This document shows positions 35,092 to 44,154 of a DNA stretch of 64,000 nucleotides, in pieces. Source of the stretch: Methanomicrobiales archaeon. GTDB lineage: Archaea; Halobacteriota; Methanomicrobia; Methanomicrobiales; Methanospirillaceae. Positions within the stretch are counted from its first letter, which is position 1. The number at the start of each line of letters is the position of its first letter. Under the pieces are notes generated by a model. The model was not told where the DNA came from. It did not search any database and saw only the letters and a program-made list of their open reading frames with translations. A program made the translations under genes and the position numbers. Where the stretch lies: the NCBI GenBank assembly GCA_022841205.1, contig JALHCK010000001.1, forward strand, positions 1-64,000, in the 5' to 3' direction.

Positions 35092-35107
35092 GGGTCTTTT
35101 ATGACCC
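35092..35107 (+). terminator. Short hairpin between convergent genes
   Basis: GGGTC (35092-35096), loop TTTTAT, GACCC (35103-35107), 8 bases after the argD stop and touching the end of the opposing surface-protein gene. Could serve either transcript, but the stem is only five pairs. Confidence 0.3.
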
Positions 35108-35970
35108 TATCTAAGTTTTATTCCAAGCAGGATCAGGGCACCGAACAGCAGCAGGATTCCCGGTACGGTGATGAAGGGGATCCCCTGGTTTCCGCCATCC
35201 GGTTTCGTAGTTTCAGGGACGGTGGTTATAGGAACAACTGGAGTCGTTGTTGTCATATTTTGCTCCATGGCTCCCCCACTTCCAGTTACGGTTGCCACGG
35301 TTGTGGGTTTTTCCGAAACCTGGTATGGTGTGGATCCGCCCCCTGCCCCCACGGTCGTGACCATGCCGGGATTTGCCGTGGTGGTCGTCATCACAGTGGT
35401 GGTTGCTACTGAAGTGCCCGGTGTTGCGGTGTTTGTCATGGATATGGCGGGCAATGTGGTGGGCGGGGTTAAGTTCTCCCTTGTTACGATCGTGACGGAA
35501 AGCGATGAAAGGATCGGGGCAATCTCATTTCCCTCATCGTCCTCGAATAGTGGATCATCGATTACTACTTCTGTGGTCCCTGCTGCCAGGCCTTTCACTG
35601 AGAGTGTGGCAAGGACAATGATTTCTGAATATCCCTCTATATCCCCCTGCAGGTCGATTGCAATAACACTTACCTCCGGGCCGGGAACACCGTCAATATC
35701 CGAGAGCACAGCCCATTCCGGCAGGGTCACCTCGGTGATCTCTCCGACCTGTGGATCCTCAACGCTGAAAGTGGCCGCATAACCTGACATACCGGCCGGT
35801 ACCCGGTCGAGAATAAGGTTGACCGTTGCTACCTCTCCCGGCATCAGGGTTAGTTCTGGTTGATCGAAACTGACCACTGCCCCGGTTACCGGTCCGGCCA
35901 AAACGGCAACCGGGAGCAGGAAGAACGACATGAATAATGGAAACGGAAAAATCAGGTTGTGATCTGCCAT
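35107..35970 (-). CDS. Secreted surface protein with cohesin-like domain and C-terminal membrane anchor
   Basis: 287 residues. An N-terminal signal peptide (about 1-26) is followed by an Ig-like/cohesin-type beta domain (about 30-165). A long Thr/Pro-rich spacer (170-255) is probably O-glycosylated. The protein ends with ITVPGILLLFGALILLGIKLR, a single membrane segment with a basic tail that resembles archaeal surface-protein anchors of the PGF-CTERM kind, without its exact motif. Exposed on the cell surface. Low-complexity Thr codons (ACC/ACA) dominate the spacer. Function unknown. Confidence 0.75.
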   Translation of the reverse strand: MADHNLIFPFPLFMSFFLLPVAVLAGPVTGAVVSFDQPELTLMPGEVATVNLILDRVPAGMSGYAATFSVEDPQVGEITEVTLPEWAVLSDIDGVPGPEVSVIAIDLQGDIEGYSEIIVLATLSVKGLAAGTTEVVIDDPLFEDDEGNEIAPILSSLSVTIVTRENLTPPTTLPAISMTNTATPGTSVATTTVMTTTTANPGMVTTVGAGGGSTPYQVSEKPTTVATVTGSGGAMEQNMTTTTPVVPITTVPETTKPDGGNQGIPFITVPGILLLFGALILLGIKLR

Positions 35971-36086
35971 AATCAGGTAGTTGTCTTTTCACCATGAAAG
36001 ATATTTTTCCATGTGATTGTCATAATCAAAAACCGGCCAATGGAGTTATCTGATACCATGAATCATACTATTCCGGAACGCCATCC

Positions 36087-37193
36087 ATGGCCGGAAACGA
36101 TGAGAGCCCTGATGGGAGCCGGTCCAACCGGTTGATCCGGAATCTGTACCGGACCGGGGGCTATGTTTATGCCGCAAAACCCGGAGACATCGCCCGGGAG
36201 CACGGGTTTTCCAGGATCGCCCGTCTTGCAAGCAACGAGAACCCCTGGCCCCCCTCTCCCGCTGCGGTAAAGGCCGGGTGCGAAGCACTCCGTGAAGCGA
36301 ACCGATACCCTGATGAGGGCATGGAGGATCTGTCGAGAACCCTTGCCAGGTTTCACGGAGATTTCTCGTTTGTCACCGGAGTTGGCATGGACGGAGTTAT
36401 CGAAACCATCATCCGGACAGTTATCAATCCAGGAGATAGGGTCGCCATCTCGGTGCCCACATTCTCGTTCTACCGCCTCGCAGCTCTCGCCCAGAACGCC
36501 AAAGTGGTGGAGATACGCAGGGGGCGGGATTTCTCTATAGACACCCGGCAGTTTATCAGGGAGACACGGGATGCGAAGATATCATTTCTCTGTTCTCCAA
36601 ACAATCCCACCGGGACGGTTACCCCGGTAGAGGATATCAGGGAAATCCTCTCTGTGATCAGCGGGATCCTCTTTCTTGATAATGCGTATGTTGAATTCTC
36701 CGATATCGATTACCGGCCACTTATGAACGAATTTGATAACCTGGTCATAGGGAGGACGATGTCTAAGGCCTTCGCTCTGGCAGGTGCCCGCGTGGGATAT
36801 GCTTTTGTTCCCGGCTGGCTGACTCCGTTCTACCACCGGGCGGCAACTCCATTCACCCTCAATTCCATATCTGCGAGTGTGGCGTGCGGTGCATTCGCTG
36901 ACCGGGAAAGAATGGATGAGTATGTATCCTACGTACGTCAGTGGAGAGAACGCATCAGACAGGAATGCCCTCTTCCATCCCCGGCCTCGGGAGCTAATTT
37001 CCTGATGTTCGATACCAGGCCGGAAAGCGGAGACGAGATGGTGCGCCTCCTTGCAGGTAAGGGGGTGATCGTCCGGTCGTGTGCAAGTTTCCCCGGCCTC
37101 CCCGACCATTACATCCGGGTGAGCATCGGGGACGTTTGGGAAAACGAGATCTTCCTTACCGCTATAAGGGGAATCTGCAGGTCGCACAGGTAA
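36087..37193 (+). CDS. hisC: Histidinol-phosphate aminotransferase-like enzyme
   Basis: 368-residue class I/II PLP aminotransferase. SNENPWPPSPAA, CSPNNPTGTV, LDNAYVEF and the SKAFALAGARVGY segment with the PLP lysine are those of HisC, which acts in histidine synthesis. Paralogues in methanogens also act on aromatic amino acids or on the cobalamin-related L-threonine-O-3-phosphate, so the substrate is probable but not certain. Divergent from the surface-protein gene. Confidence 0.85.
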   Translation: MAGNDESPDGSRSNRLIRNLYRTGGYVYAAKPGDIAREHGFSRIARLASNENPWPPSPAAVKAGCEALREANRYPDEGMEDLSRTLARFHGDFSFVTGVGMDGVIETIIRTVINPGDRVAISVPTFSFYRLAALAQNAKVVEIRRGRDFSIDTRQFIRETRDAKISFLCSPNNPTGTVTPVEDIREILSVISGILFLDNAYVEFSDIDYRPLMNEFDNLVIGRTMSKAFALAGARVGYAFVPGWLTPFYHRAATPFTLNSISASVACGAFADRERMDEYVSYVRQWRERIRQECPLPSPASGANFLMFDTRPESGDEMVRLLAGKGVIVRSCASFPGLPDHYIRVSIGDVWENEIFLTAIRGICRSHR

Positions 37194-37623
37194 GACCGGT
37201 CAATTCACCGGCAGGCCCGATCCTGTCGGATAGGATCTGATGCATATCTCTCTCCGAAGACCTGTGAACACCGGCAACATAAATCCTGAATGGCAATGCC
37301 GTTTTTCTTGCATCATCTAGTCCCGGTGGCCGGGACCAAGCAGGCTTCCCACGCACCAGAAACAGCCTTAGCGCCTCCAGTAAAAAAATCAGTACCCGGT
37401 GTGCCTGGTTTAAGTTGGGGCTTGTAATAGTTGCGGGCACACGTTCAGCATCCCTGCCCAGGTGGTGAACGCGCTCCGGGAATAGTCTCCTGCGGATGGT
37501 TTCCTGTATGTCGGGAAACAAGGAATCAGGGCAAATAACCACGCCAATTGAGATCAACACCGGATTTTGCTGCCAGCAGGGGTATTGGAGGTAAATAACT
37601 CCGACCTGAACAGGAATTGCCAT
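37162..37623 (-). CDS. Doubtful open frame between hisC and an adenylate kinase
   Basis: 153 codons on the minus strand, overlapping the hisC end by 32 bases. No family is recognised. It uses a mixture of codons, has no clear ribosome site, and its sequence from MAIPVQVGVIYLQYP onward looks partly ordered. The 530-base gap 37194-37723 has no better candidate on either strand. It may be a poorly conserved gene or chance. Confidence 0.25.
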   Translation of the reverse strand: MAIPVQVGVIYLQYPCWQQNPVLISIGVVICPDSLFPDIQETIRRRLFPERVHHLGRDAERVPATITSPNLNQAHRVLIFLLEALRLFLVRGKPAWSRPPGLDDARKTALPFRIYVAGVHRSSERDMHQILSDRIGPAGELTGLTCATCRFPL

Positions 37624-37723
37624 GTTATAACCATGGGAGACGACTGGCCTTGTGCATTACCGCTTATGTATACGGAGGGAATATGTAGGGGGAGCACTTA
37701 ACTTTCCGGACACCAGAGCCTGA

Positions 37724-38242
37724 ATGATCATGATGTTTGGTATCACTGGCACTCCGGGGACAGGGAAGAGTTCGGTTGCAGGTGCGCTCCGGGAGCAGGG
37801 TTTTTGCATCCTGCATCTTTCAGAAACAACCGGCATCTACGTTGTCGGAAAGGATCCGGCCCGTGATACTCTTGTGATCGATGAAGATCGTTGGGCGGCA
37901 GAGTTCGTTCCATTCGATGGTGTTGTCGAAGGCCACCTGGCTCATCTCCTCCCCTGCGACAGGATAACGGTGCTCCGGTGCCGCCCCGATATCCTCGCCA
38001 CCCGGCTCCGGGAACGCGGGTACGGTGATGAAAAAGTCCGGGAGAATGCACTGGCTGAAGCGCTTGATGTTGTGCTGGTGGAAACGCTCGAAAAATTTTC
38101 CCCTGAACAGGTTTATGAACTGGATACGACAGATATGAGTATCCGGGAATGCCGGGACCGGGTCAGCGGATTTTTCAAGGGGGAGATCCCGCCACAATCC
38201 GGATTTCTCGATTGGTCTTCATACATCGGGATGATCGAATGA
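37724..38242 (+). CDS. Adenylate-kinase-like NTPase (Fap7/AK6 type)
   Basis: 172 residues. ITGTPGTGKSS is the P-loop (about 7-17), and EGHLAHLLPCD and RERGYGDEKVRENALAEAL match the archaeal Fap7/hCINAP group. This group has ATPase and adenylate-kinase activity and acts in small-ribosomal-subunit maturation. Three in-frame ATGs (37724, 37730, 37733) compete for the start. It overlaps the next gene by 4 bases (ATGA). Confidence 0.88.
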   Translation: MIMMFGITGTPGTGKSSVAGALREQGFCILHLSETTGIYVVGKDPARDTLVIDEDRWAAEFVPFDGVVEGHLAHLLPCDRITVLRCRPDILATRLRERGYGDEKVRENALAEALDVVLVETLEKFSPEQVYELDTTDMSIRECRDRVSGFFKGEIPPQSGFLDWSSYIGMIE

Positions 38243-38850
38243 CCCTTGATACGTTCCGCCCACACCTCGCATGGATTTACCGTCCTTTTGTCGGCATTGC
38301 TATCCGGATTGGACTAAAACCCGATATTTTCACTATCGCCGCGTTCTTCGTGGCCATCTTTGCCGGGATTGCCTTTTATTTCGGGGACGTGGTACTGGGG
38401 ACATTCTTCATCATGTGCAATGCTGCATTCGATTCGATGGATGGGGCGGTTGCCCGGGCCCTGAACATCCAGAGCCGGAAAGGAGACTTCCTCGATCACG
38501 TAGTGGACCGCTATGCAGATATCTTCATCATCACCGGGATCTTTGCCGGTGGATTCGCCTCCTGGCAGATAGGCGTCTTCGCCCTTACCGGTGTGCTGAT
38601 GGTCTCTTATCTAGGCACTCAGGCCCAGGCCGTCGGGATCGGCCGCTACTATGGGGGGGCCCTCGGCCGGGCTGACCGCCTGTTTCTCCTCATCATCGCC
38701 GGCATCCTGGCCATCCTTATTCCTGCAGGGATATACGGACTGTCGTACCTCGGGTGGCTCCTGGTCATTTTTGGGATTGTCGGGCATTTTACGGCATTAC
38801 AGCGGTTTGTCTTCGTCTGGAAAGAGATTGATAAGAAGAAACAGGATTGA
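38239..38850 (+). CDS. CDP-alcohol phosphatidyltransferase (archaeal phospholipid synthase)
   Basis: 203 residues with about five to six membrane segments. The CDP-alcohol motif D-x2-DG-x2-AR-x8-G-x3-D-x3-D is complete in DSMDGAVARALNIQSRKGDF and the following residues. It attaches a head group to CDP-archaeol; by resemblance to archaetidylinositol-phosphate synthases, inositol phosphate is the best guess. The ATG overlaps the kinase stop; the upstream in-frame codon at 38149 is rejected because it lies within that gene. Confidence 0.88.
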   Translation: MTLDTFRPHLAWIYRPFVGIAIRIGLKPDIFTIAAFFVAIFAGIAFYFGDVVLGTFFIMCNAAFDSMDGAVARALNIQSRKGDFLDHVVDRYADIFIITGIFAGGFASWQIGVFALTGVLMVSYLGTQAQAVGIGRYYGGALGRADRLFLLIIAGILAILIPAGIYGLSYLGWLLVIFGIVGHFTALQRFVFVWKEIDKKKQD

Positions 38851-38923
38851 CCCTGCAGACATCTGCCGGGATGGTGTGCCAACTATACCTGTCGGGTTTT
38901 TGTCTGATGGATATTTACGCAGA

Positions 38924-39925
38924 CTAAAACCAGGAATCAAGGGTTTTCTGACCACTTTTAACTGTAAGGCTGTCGAGGGCCTTTTCAACACGATCCGGAG
39001 AGAAGTCGTAGGAATCGCAGAGCATCGTGAGCACACCTTCACGGTCAGGTTGACGCCAGGCAAGGGAGTAGTCCACAATGACCGGGGGATTTTGGAAAAA
39101 TTCAAGGATCGATTCGGTATCAGTTTCGGGTATCTTTTCCGAAACTACACGTTCAAACTCTCCGTTTCTGACAAGTTTTAATGCTGTCTTGGCCCCAATC
39201 CCCCGTACCCCGGTATTGAAATCGGTGCCAACCAGGATGCCGATACGGATGAGATCTTCTCGCGAGATACGAAGGCCTGTTAGGAGCTCCGCAAGCACTA
39301 TCCTCTCAGGGTTTACGGAAACTGTCCTCCCATGGAGTTTTCTCCGGCCGCTCACAGTGAGGTTGCGCACCAGCATCGGAGCTCCAAAGAGCAGCGTATC
39401 GTAGTCCTGAGAGACCACATATCGGGCATCGCCGCGCTTAACCATGTCTGCTGCCTGGGCCTCACCCTCGCTTGGCGCATCAATCCATGGCATACCGAGA
39501 AGGGAGATAAGGTTTTTTGACGTGGAAATTATCTCCTGGTCGATCCGCGAAGATGCCCGTGCATGCCTGGCAGCCTCTTCCACCTCCCCACGCTCCAGCG
39601 CTTCCTGCCACCGCTCCCGGGCCTGTTCACGGATGGAGCGGCGCTGATTGATGGTCTCCTGCTTGAATTCAGGTGGGATGCCATCGAAGACCCAGACCGG
39701 GTGGATCCCTTTCTCCATAAAGTTGACCGCCCGGAAGAGGATACCCGAGAGATGGGAAGTGACGCGTCCCGTATGGTCCATGAGCGGGGTGCCGTCCGGC
39801 TGCCTGATGATACTTAAAAACTGGTAGAGGGCATTGTGAGAATCGAGTGCTGCAACACCGGCAAGCGTCTCCCAGGAGAGCGGTGTTTTATAGTCGGCGA
39901 TGATGTCCCGGAGTAAAACACCCAT
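38924..39925 (-). CDS. fen: Flap endonuclease FEN-1
   Basis: 333 residues, standard archaeal length. N-terminus MGVLLRD with Gly2, WVFDG in the N-nuclease and DAPSEGEAQAADM and SQDYDTLLFG in the I-nuclease are intact; the helix-hairpin-helix GIGAKTALKL follows. The C-terminus QKTLDSWF fits the PIP box that docks on PCNA. It removes 5' flaps in replication and base-excision repair. Confidence 0.95.
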   Translation of the reverse strand: MGVLLRDIIADYKTPLSWETLAGVAALDSHNALYQFLSIIRQPDGTPLMDHTGRVTSHLSGILFRAVNFMEKGIHPVWVFDGIPPEFKQETINQRRSIREQARERWQEALERGEVEEAARHARASSRIDQEIISTSKNLISLLGMPWIDAPSEGEAQAADMVKRGDARYVVSQDYDTLLFGAPMLVRNLTVSGRRKLHGRTVSVNPERIVLAELLTGLRISREDLIRIGILVGTDFNTGVRGIGAKTALKLVRNGEFERVVSEKIPETDTESILEFFQNPPVIVDYSLAWRQPDREGVLTMLCDSYDFSPDRVEKALDSLTVKSGQKTLDSWF

Positions 39926-39951
39926 TCACCAATCACCGAATCCGGGACTCT

Positions 39952-40266
39952 TTACCGGTACACCCTTCGGGAAACCTCGTTGACCACGTCTGTGATCCGG
40001 TCAACGCTGCTGTCATACCGCTGCGCCATTTTGGCCGATATCTCCTCGAGGTTAACCCGTATCATATGTTCACGATTGGTGATGTTGCGCTCGATGAGAC
40101 GGATCTTGTGATGAACGATTGCAAGCAGGCCAGCGAACGACAGCAGAATCAGGAGAACGGCAGTAATGATTTGCCACGTTGCCTGCAGCAGCGAGAAGAG
40201 CCACCAGGCCGATGCAACAATTATGATAATGAGTATTATATCCCCCAGGTACTCAGTTATATCCAT
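39952..40266 (-). CDS. Small membrane protein with coiled-coil tail
   Basis: 104 residues. Two hydrophobic segments (about 9-26 and 31-50) are followed by a charged helical tail (about 55-100) with heptad-like spacing. Not a recognised family. It lies 26 bases upstream of FEN-1 on the same strand, with the presenilin-like gene diverging from it; it may be co-transcribed with fen. Confidence 0.6.
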   Translation of the reverse strand: MDITEYLGDIILIIIIVASAWWLFSLLQATWQIITAVLLILLSFAGLLAIVHHKIRLIERNITNREHMIRVNLEEISAKMAQRYDSSVDRITDVVNEVSRRVYR

Positions 40267-40323
40267 GTTTTTACATGATGAGGGCCGGGTAATTAAGTTA
40301 CCTGTGAATTCCGGGGTTTTTTA

Positions 40324-41214
40324 ATGAACTGGTCGCGCCTGCTCCCCTTCATTACCATACCCGCCATGCTCGTGCTCGTGGAGGTGATTGCGCTCTCCCT
40401 ATCCCTGCCAATGAAAGCTGCTGGTATCACGGCTTTTGAGGATCCCGAATCGATCACAAATCCGCTCATTTTCATTGTAATCCTCCTCGTCTTCACTGCA
40501 TTCCTCCTGGTGCTCATCAGGTACCGATGGAAAAAGCTTATCGGAGCCATCATCGCCGTCTCCGTTTTCTTCACCTTCATTTATATATACGCCGGGATTA
40601 CCGTATACTTCCTCGGTATTGTCCCGGGAACGATAGGCGTGACTCTGGCGCTTTCCCTCCTTTCCACTGCGCTCCTGTTCCTCTACCCGGAATGGTACAT
40701 CATCGATGCCCTCGGCATTCTCATCGCTGCCGGGGCAGCTTCGATCTTTGGGATATCGCTGGGCATCATCCCGGTACTGATCCTGCTGGTCATCCTCATG
40801 GTCTATGATGCAATCTCGGTCTACAAGACCCGGCACATGGTCACACTTGCCGAAGGTGTTATCGATATCAAGTCCCCGATCCTGTTCATCGTTCCCAAGC
40901 GAAGAGGCTACAGTTTCGTGCGGGAAGGAATAGGGGGCCTGGACAGCGGTGAGCGGGCTGCCTTTGTGATCGGTATGGGGGACCTGATCATGCCTTCGAT
41001 CCTGGTGGTATCGGCCAATTTCTTCATGGATACTCCCAAGCTCTCAGGATTCATCACCTTTCCGGCGCTGGGGGCGATCATCGGCTCGGTCGTAGGCCTG
41101 GTCCTGCTTCTGACCGTAGTCCAGAAGGGGAAACCCCAGGCCGGCCTCCCCCCCATCAATGGCGGAGCAATTCTCGGTTTCCTAGCCGGTTACGGCCTTT
41201 CGCTCCTGCTGTGA
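40324..41214 (+). CDS. Presenilin/signal-peptide-peptidase-type intramembrane aspartyl protease
   Basis: 296 residues with about nine membrane segments. The two catalytic aspartates are in VYDAISVYK (TM6) and GMGDLIMPS (TM7); the LPPINGGA segment stands where the PAL motif is expected. Archaeal presenilin homologues from Methanomicrobiales are known and one has a crystal structure. It cuts transmembrane helices of unknown substrates. Its last 33 bases overlap the end of the convergent Nog1 gene. Confidence 0.92.
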   Translation: MNWSRLLPFITIPAMLVLVEVIALSLSLPMKAAGITAFEDPESITNPLIFIVILLVFTAFLLVLIRYRWKKLIGAIIAVSVFFTFIYIYAGITVYFLGIVPGTIGVTLALSLLSTALLFLYPEWYIIDALGILIAAGAASIFGISLGIIPVLILLVILMVYDAISVYKTRHMVTLAEGVIDIKSPILFIVPKRRGYSFVREGIGGLDSGERAAFVIGMGDLIMPSILVVSANFFMDTPKLSGFITFPALGAIIGSVVGLVLLLTVVQKGKPQAGLPPINGGAILGFLAGYGLSLLL

Positions 41215-42138
41215 CCGTTTCCGGAAATGGAGGAGATGATCGATCACTTCGTTGACACCCTCTCCCGTCTCGGTCGACATATTAAGGTAGCCGTCAAAAT
41301 AGGCGAGGTCTGATTTGTTTACCACCGCCACCACTGGTTTATCGACCAGCGCTTCAATATCGTGGAGGAGCCTGACCTGTTCCTCGATGGAATATCCGCA
41401 ATGTTCGCTCGCATCGAGGATACAGAGAATAACATCTGCGAGGTTGATGATGGCGGTCATCGCCTGTCGCTCAATTGCGTTTCGCTCTTCCGGAGCACGC
41501 TCAAGGAGTCCGGGAGTGTCGATGAACTGGATCCGCTCATCGCCCACCATCCGGTGACCGACAATAATGCCCCGGGTGGTAAACGGGTAGGAAGCAACCT
41601 CCGGGTCCGCAGAGGATACCAGGCGGATGAAGGATGATTTTCCGACGTTGGGATATCCGGCGACCACTACGGTGAATTCGTCAGATACATGCGGGAGCTT
41701 CCTGACGACGTTTCGAATCTCGTTGAGGAACAGGAGATCTTCATCGATCTGGTGGACGACAGAAGAGAGTCGCGCTACAGCACGTTTGCGCAGAACTGCA
41801 GTATCCTCGGCCTTTCTGGTCTGGTATGCAAGGCCCGGTCCGTGAGTCCTTGCCCACCGTGCTGCCCACCCGATCGCCCCAAGCGATTTTTTAACCCGGT
41901 CAAGACCCCACATGATATCCACGATATCGCGGTAGAAAGGGGGGATCTCGTTCAATTCCGGAAAGGATCGCACAATCCGTACAAGCCGGTCATGGATTGC
42001 CTGGCTCACCGCCCTGACAAATTCCTCGTTTGCCCGGTCCTTGTTCTTTTTTAGCCTCATCTTTAATGCTGCCCGCCGAAGGCACCGATCGAGGATCTCA
42101 TCGGCGGTCGGCACCGTGGGGATTCTTTCAAATTCCAC
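41182..42138 (-). CDS. Nog1/Obg-type GTPase
   Basis: 318 residues. An N-terminal helical domain (1-150) precedes the G domain: G1 GYPNVGKSS, G3 DTPG, G4 NKSD, with YPFTTRG as the TRAFAC switch I of Nog1/Obg proteins. Nog1 is a large-subunit ribosome-assembly factor. The ends of this gene and the protease overlap by 33 bases, tail to tail. It is divergent from the CBS regulator gene over a 49-base gap. Confidence 0.9.
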   Translation of the reverse strand: MEFERIPTVPTADEILDRCLRRAALKMRLKKNKDRANEEFVRAVSQAIHDRLVRIVRSFPELNEIPPFYRDIVDIMWGLDRVKKSLGAIGWAARWARTHGPGLAYQTRKAEDTAVLRKRAVARLSSVVHQIDEDLLFLNEIRNVVRKLPHVSDEFTVVVAGYPNVGKSSFIRLVSSADPEVASYPFTTRGIIVGHRMVGDERIQFIDTPGLLERAPEERNAIERQAMTAIINLADVILCILDASEHCGYSIEEQVRLLHDIEALVDKPVVAVVNKSDLAYFDGYLNMSTETGEGVNEVIDHLLHFRKRSQQERKAVTG

Positions 42139-42154
42139 CGGAATTCAACCCAAT

Positions 42155-42163
42155 CAATATATA
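42155..42163 (+). promoter_or_regulatory. TATA box of the CBS-regulator gene
   Basis: AATATATATGC run (centre about 42159), 28 bases before the ATG at 42188. The spacing places the transcript start at or next to the ATG, so a leaderless transcript is likely. It sits between divergent Nog1 and CBS-regulator genes. Confidence 0.55.
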
Positions 42164-42187
42164 TGCAAAATCATATGATAAACCAAT

Positions 42188-43066
42188 ATGGATTTATCCC
42201 TCATCCAGAAGGATATCCTGGTCGCGCTCATCAGCCTCTATCACCAGCACTCCCATCCCATCAAGGGCGAGGAGATTGCCGAAGTCATCCGGAGGAATCC
42301 CGGCACCGTCCGAAACCAGATGCAGGCCCTCAAGACAATTGGGCTGGTGGACGGCATTCCCGGCCCGAAAGGAGGCTACAATCCCACGGAACGGGCCTAT
42401 CGCGAGCTGAACCTTGAGCTCTCCGGGGGTGAGTACGATGTACCGATATCCCGTGATGGTGAGGTTGTGGTTGGTGTAAACGTGGTCGAGGTTGCATTCA
42501 CCACGCTATGCCACCCGGACGTCTGCCATGCGAGCGTGCGGGTGATGGGAAGCCTCCGGGGCTTTGAGATCGGTGACAATCTCACGATCGGCCCTACCCC
42601 GGTCAACCGCCTCCTGATCAGGGGAGAGGTCTATGGGAAGGACGAAGTCTCAAGGTCACTCCTCATCTCGACCTATGAAATGATCTCACTTCCCAAGAAA
42701 CAGATCCGTTACTACATGAGCAGTCCCCTTCTCACCCTCCGGAAGCACGATACGCTGGCCGATGCTGCCTCCCTCTTTTCCAGGCACCATATCCACGGGG
42801 CTCCGGTCATGGAGGGCGATGACCTTGCGGGAATCGTGACCATGAGCGACATTGCCAAAGCCATTGGAGAGGGAAAACCCCTCACGAAACACGTCTCTTC
42901 GGTCATGACCACCGATGTCGAAAAAGCCCCCTCGACCATCTATCTCTTCGAGGTAATCCGCCGGTTCAAGGAGCGGAAGATCGGGAGGCTTGTGGTCATG
43001 GATGGGGATCGGCCGGTTGGAATCCTGACCCAGTCAGATATTATCCGTCAGTTCCCCTCGTTGTAG
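42188..43066 (+). CDS. Winged-helix transcription regulator with CBS domain pair
   Basis: 292 residues. Residues 1-70 are a winged helix (GEEIAEVIRRNPGTVRNQMQALKTIG with a GPKGGY wing), 75-160 a linking domain containing DVCHASV, and 175-292 two CBS modules (SSPLLTLRKHDTLADAASLF and KAPSTIYLFEVIRRFKERKIGRLVV). CBS pairs bind adenosine nucleotides and SAM. Close to COG2524-type archaeal regulators; the target genes are unknown. Leaderless start at 42188. Confidence 0.92.
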   Translation: MDLSLIQKDILVALISLYHQHSHPIKGEEIAEVIRRNPGTVRNQMQALKTIGLVDGIPGPKGGYNPTERAYRELNLELSGGEYDVPISRDGEVVVGVNVVEVAFTTLCHPDVCHASVRVMGSLRGFEIGDNLTIGPTPVNRLLIRGEVYGKDEVSRSLLISTYEMISLPKKQIRYYMSSPLLTLRKHDTLADAASLFSRHHIHGAPVMEGDDLAGIVTMSDIAKAIGEGKPLTKHVSSVMTTDVEKAPSTIYLFEVIRRFKERKIGRLVVMDGDRPVGILTQSDIIRQFPSL

Positions 43067-43189
43067 GGAAGGAGGATTGCGGGTATCCGGAAGGAAGGGA
43101 ATGGATCCCAAAATAAATCGGAACAGAATGATTTCTCATCGATTCCGGCCCGGTTCAGTGAACCACAATCCATCCGGACGTTTTGTAAC

Positions 43190-43201
43190 ATATTTAAATA
43201 T
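43190..43201 (+). promoter_or_regulatory. Promoter palindrome of the PRC-barrel gene
   Basis: ATATTTAAATAT, a perfect 12-base palindrome centred 27 bases before the ATG at 43223. It fits a TATA box for a leaderless transcript, and its symmetry may be accidental. Confidence 0.45.
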
Positions 43202-43222
43202 TTGTAACTCAACAGTTCTCTT

Positions 43223-43474
43223 ATGGCCAGAGTGTTAGCCCGCAGCCTTTCCAAGAAGAAGATCGTTACCAATGAGGGGAAGATGATCGGGACCCTCCGA
43301 AACCTCGTTGTCGATTTTAATACTGGTCTGGTGGTGGACCTCATTATCTACCCCGATCCGTCGTTCGATACCACAGGTTACCGGATGGAAGGTGATCGCC
43401 TGTTCATCACCTTTGAAGCGGTCAAGGACATCAAGGACTATATCGTCGTAGACCGTTATCTGTCAAGAAAATAG
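43223..43474 (+). CDS. PRC-barrel domain protein
   Basis: 83 residues forming a single PRC-barrel: KIVTNEGKMIGTLRNLVVDFNTGLVVDLIIYPDP is the family core. In archaea such small proteins are linked to RNA handling or cell division. Its last 19 bases overlap the end of the convergent phosphatase gene. Confidence 0.88.
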   Translation: MARVLARSLSKKKIVTNEGKMIGTLRNLVVDFNTGLVVDLIIYPDPSFDTTGYRMEGDRLFITFEAVKDIKDYIVVDRYLSRK

Positions 43475-44154
43475 GGTCTGTACCGGGTGAGGGCCTCGAT
43501 AAACCCTTCACCATAGTTTTTTTGCGAGACCCATGTGGCGGCTGCGGCCAACACCTCAGGAGCATTCCTGACCGCCACCCCGATTCCTGCATTTTTGATA
43601 AGGTCGATATCGTTTTCAGCGTCGCCCACTGCCAGGAAATCAGCAGGATTGAGCCCGAGATCACGCGTGAGAGAGAGAAATGCATGGCCTTTACTGATCC
43701 CACGGGCCTGGATATGGATTGCAAAACCGGTATCGATGATTTCTACCGGGAAATCCTGCACGATCTCCCGTATCCTGCCGGGATGAACTGTCCGGGCAAA
43801 AGCCTGGTCGGCAAACCGGTAGGTGGGGCTATACAAATCGAGGGCAATGCCCTCCTTCTGGCAGAACATGGTGATGGCACCGAGTGCTTCGCGGACAACA
43901 GACTGATCGCCGAGGATGCGAAGATCTCCGGTATATCCTGCCCGGTAGACCCCGCCGTTCTCTGCGATGAAGCTTCCCTGGGTTCCGATCATTCGCGAAA
44001 CTGCATCCATGAAGCAGGACGTATTGCCACTGGCAAGCACCACCTCCACGCCACAGTCGCACAGCTCCCGCAGGGCCGAGATGGCACCGGTGTGGATCCT
44101 CCGGTGCCGGTCGGTTATTGTTCCATCGATATCGGTGACGAGCCCTTTCAGCAC
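43456..44154 (-). CDS. pgp: Archaeal phosphoglycolate phosphatase (HAD)
   Basis: 232-residue HAD phosphatase: DIDGTIT holds the nucleophile Asp (about 8), ASGNTS the second motif, and GDAENDIDLI the metal-binding Asp pair. The cap resembles archaeal phosphoglycolate phosphatase/sucrose-phosphatase-like enzymes, which dephosphorylate 2-phosphoglycolate from DNA repair. Overlaps radA by 7 bases, so co-translated with it. Confidence 0.88.
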   Translation of the reverse strand: MLKGLVTDIDGTITDRHRRIHTGAISALRELCDCGVEVVLASGNTSCFMDAVSRMIGTQGSFIAENGGVYRAGYTGDLRILGDQSVVREALGAITMFCQKEGIALDLYSPTYRFADQAFARTVHPGRIREIVQDFPVEIIDTGFAIHIQARGISKGHAFLSLTRDLGLNPADFLAVGDAENDIDLIKNAGIGVAVRNAPEVLAAAATWVSQKNYGEGFIEALTRYRPYFLDR

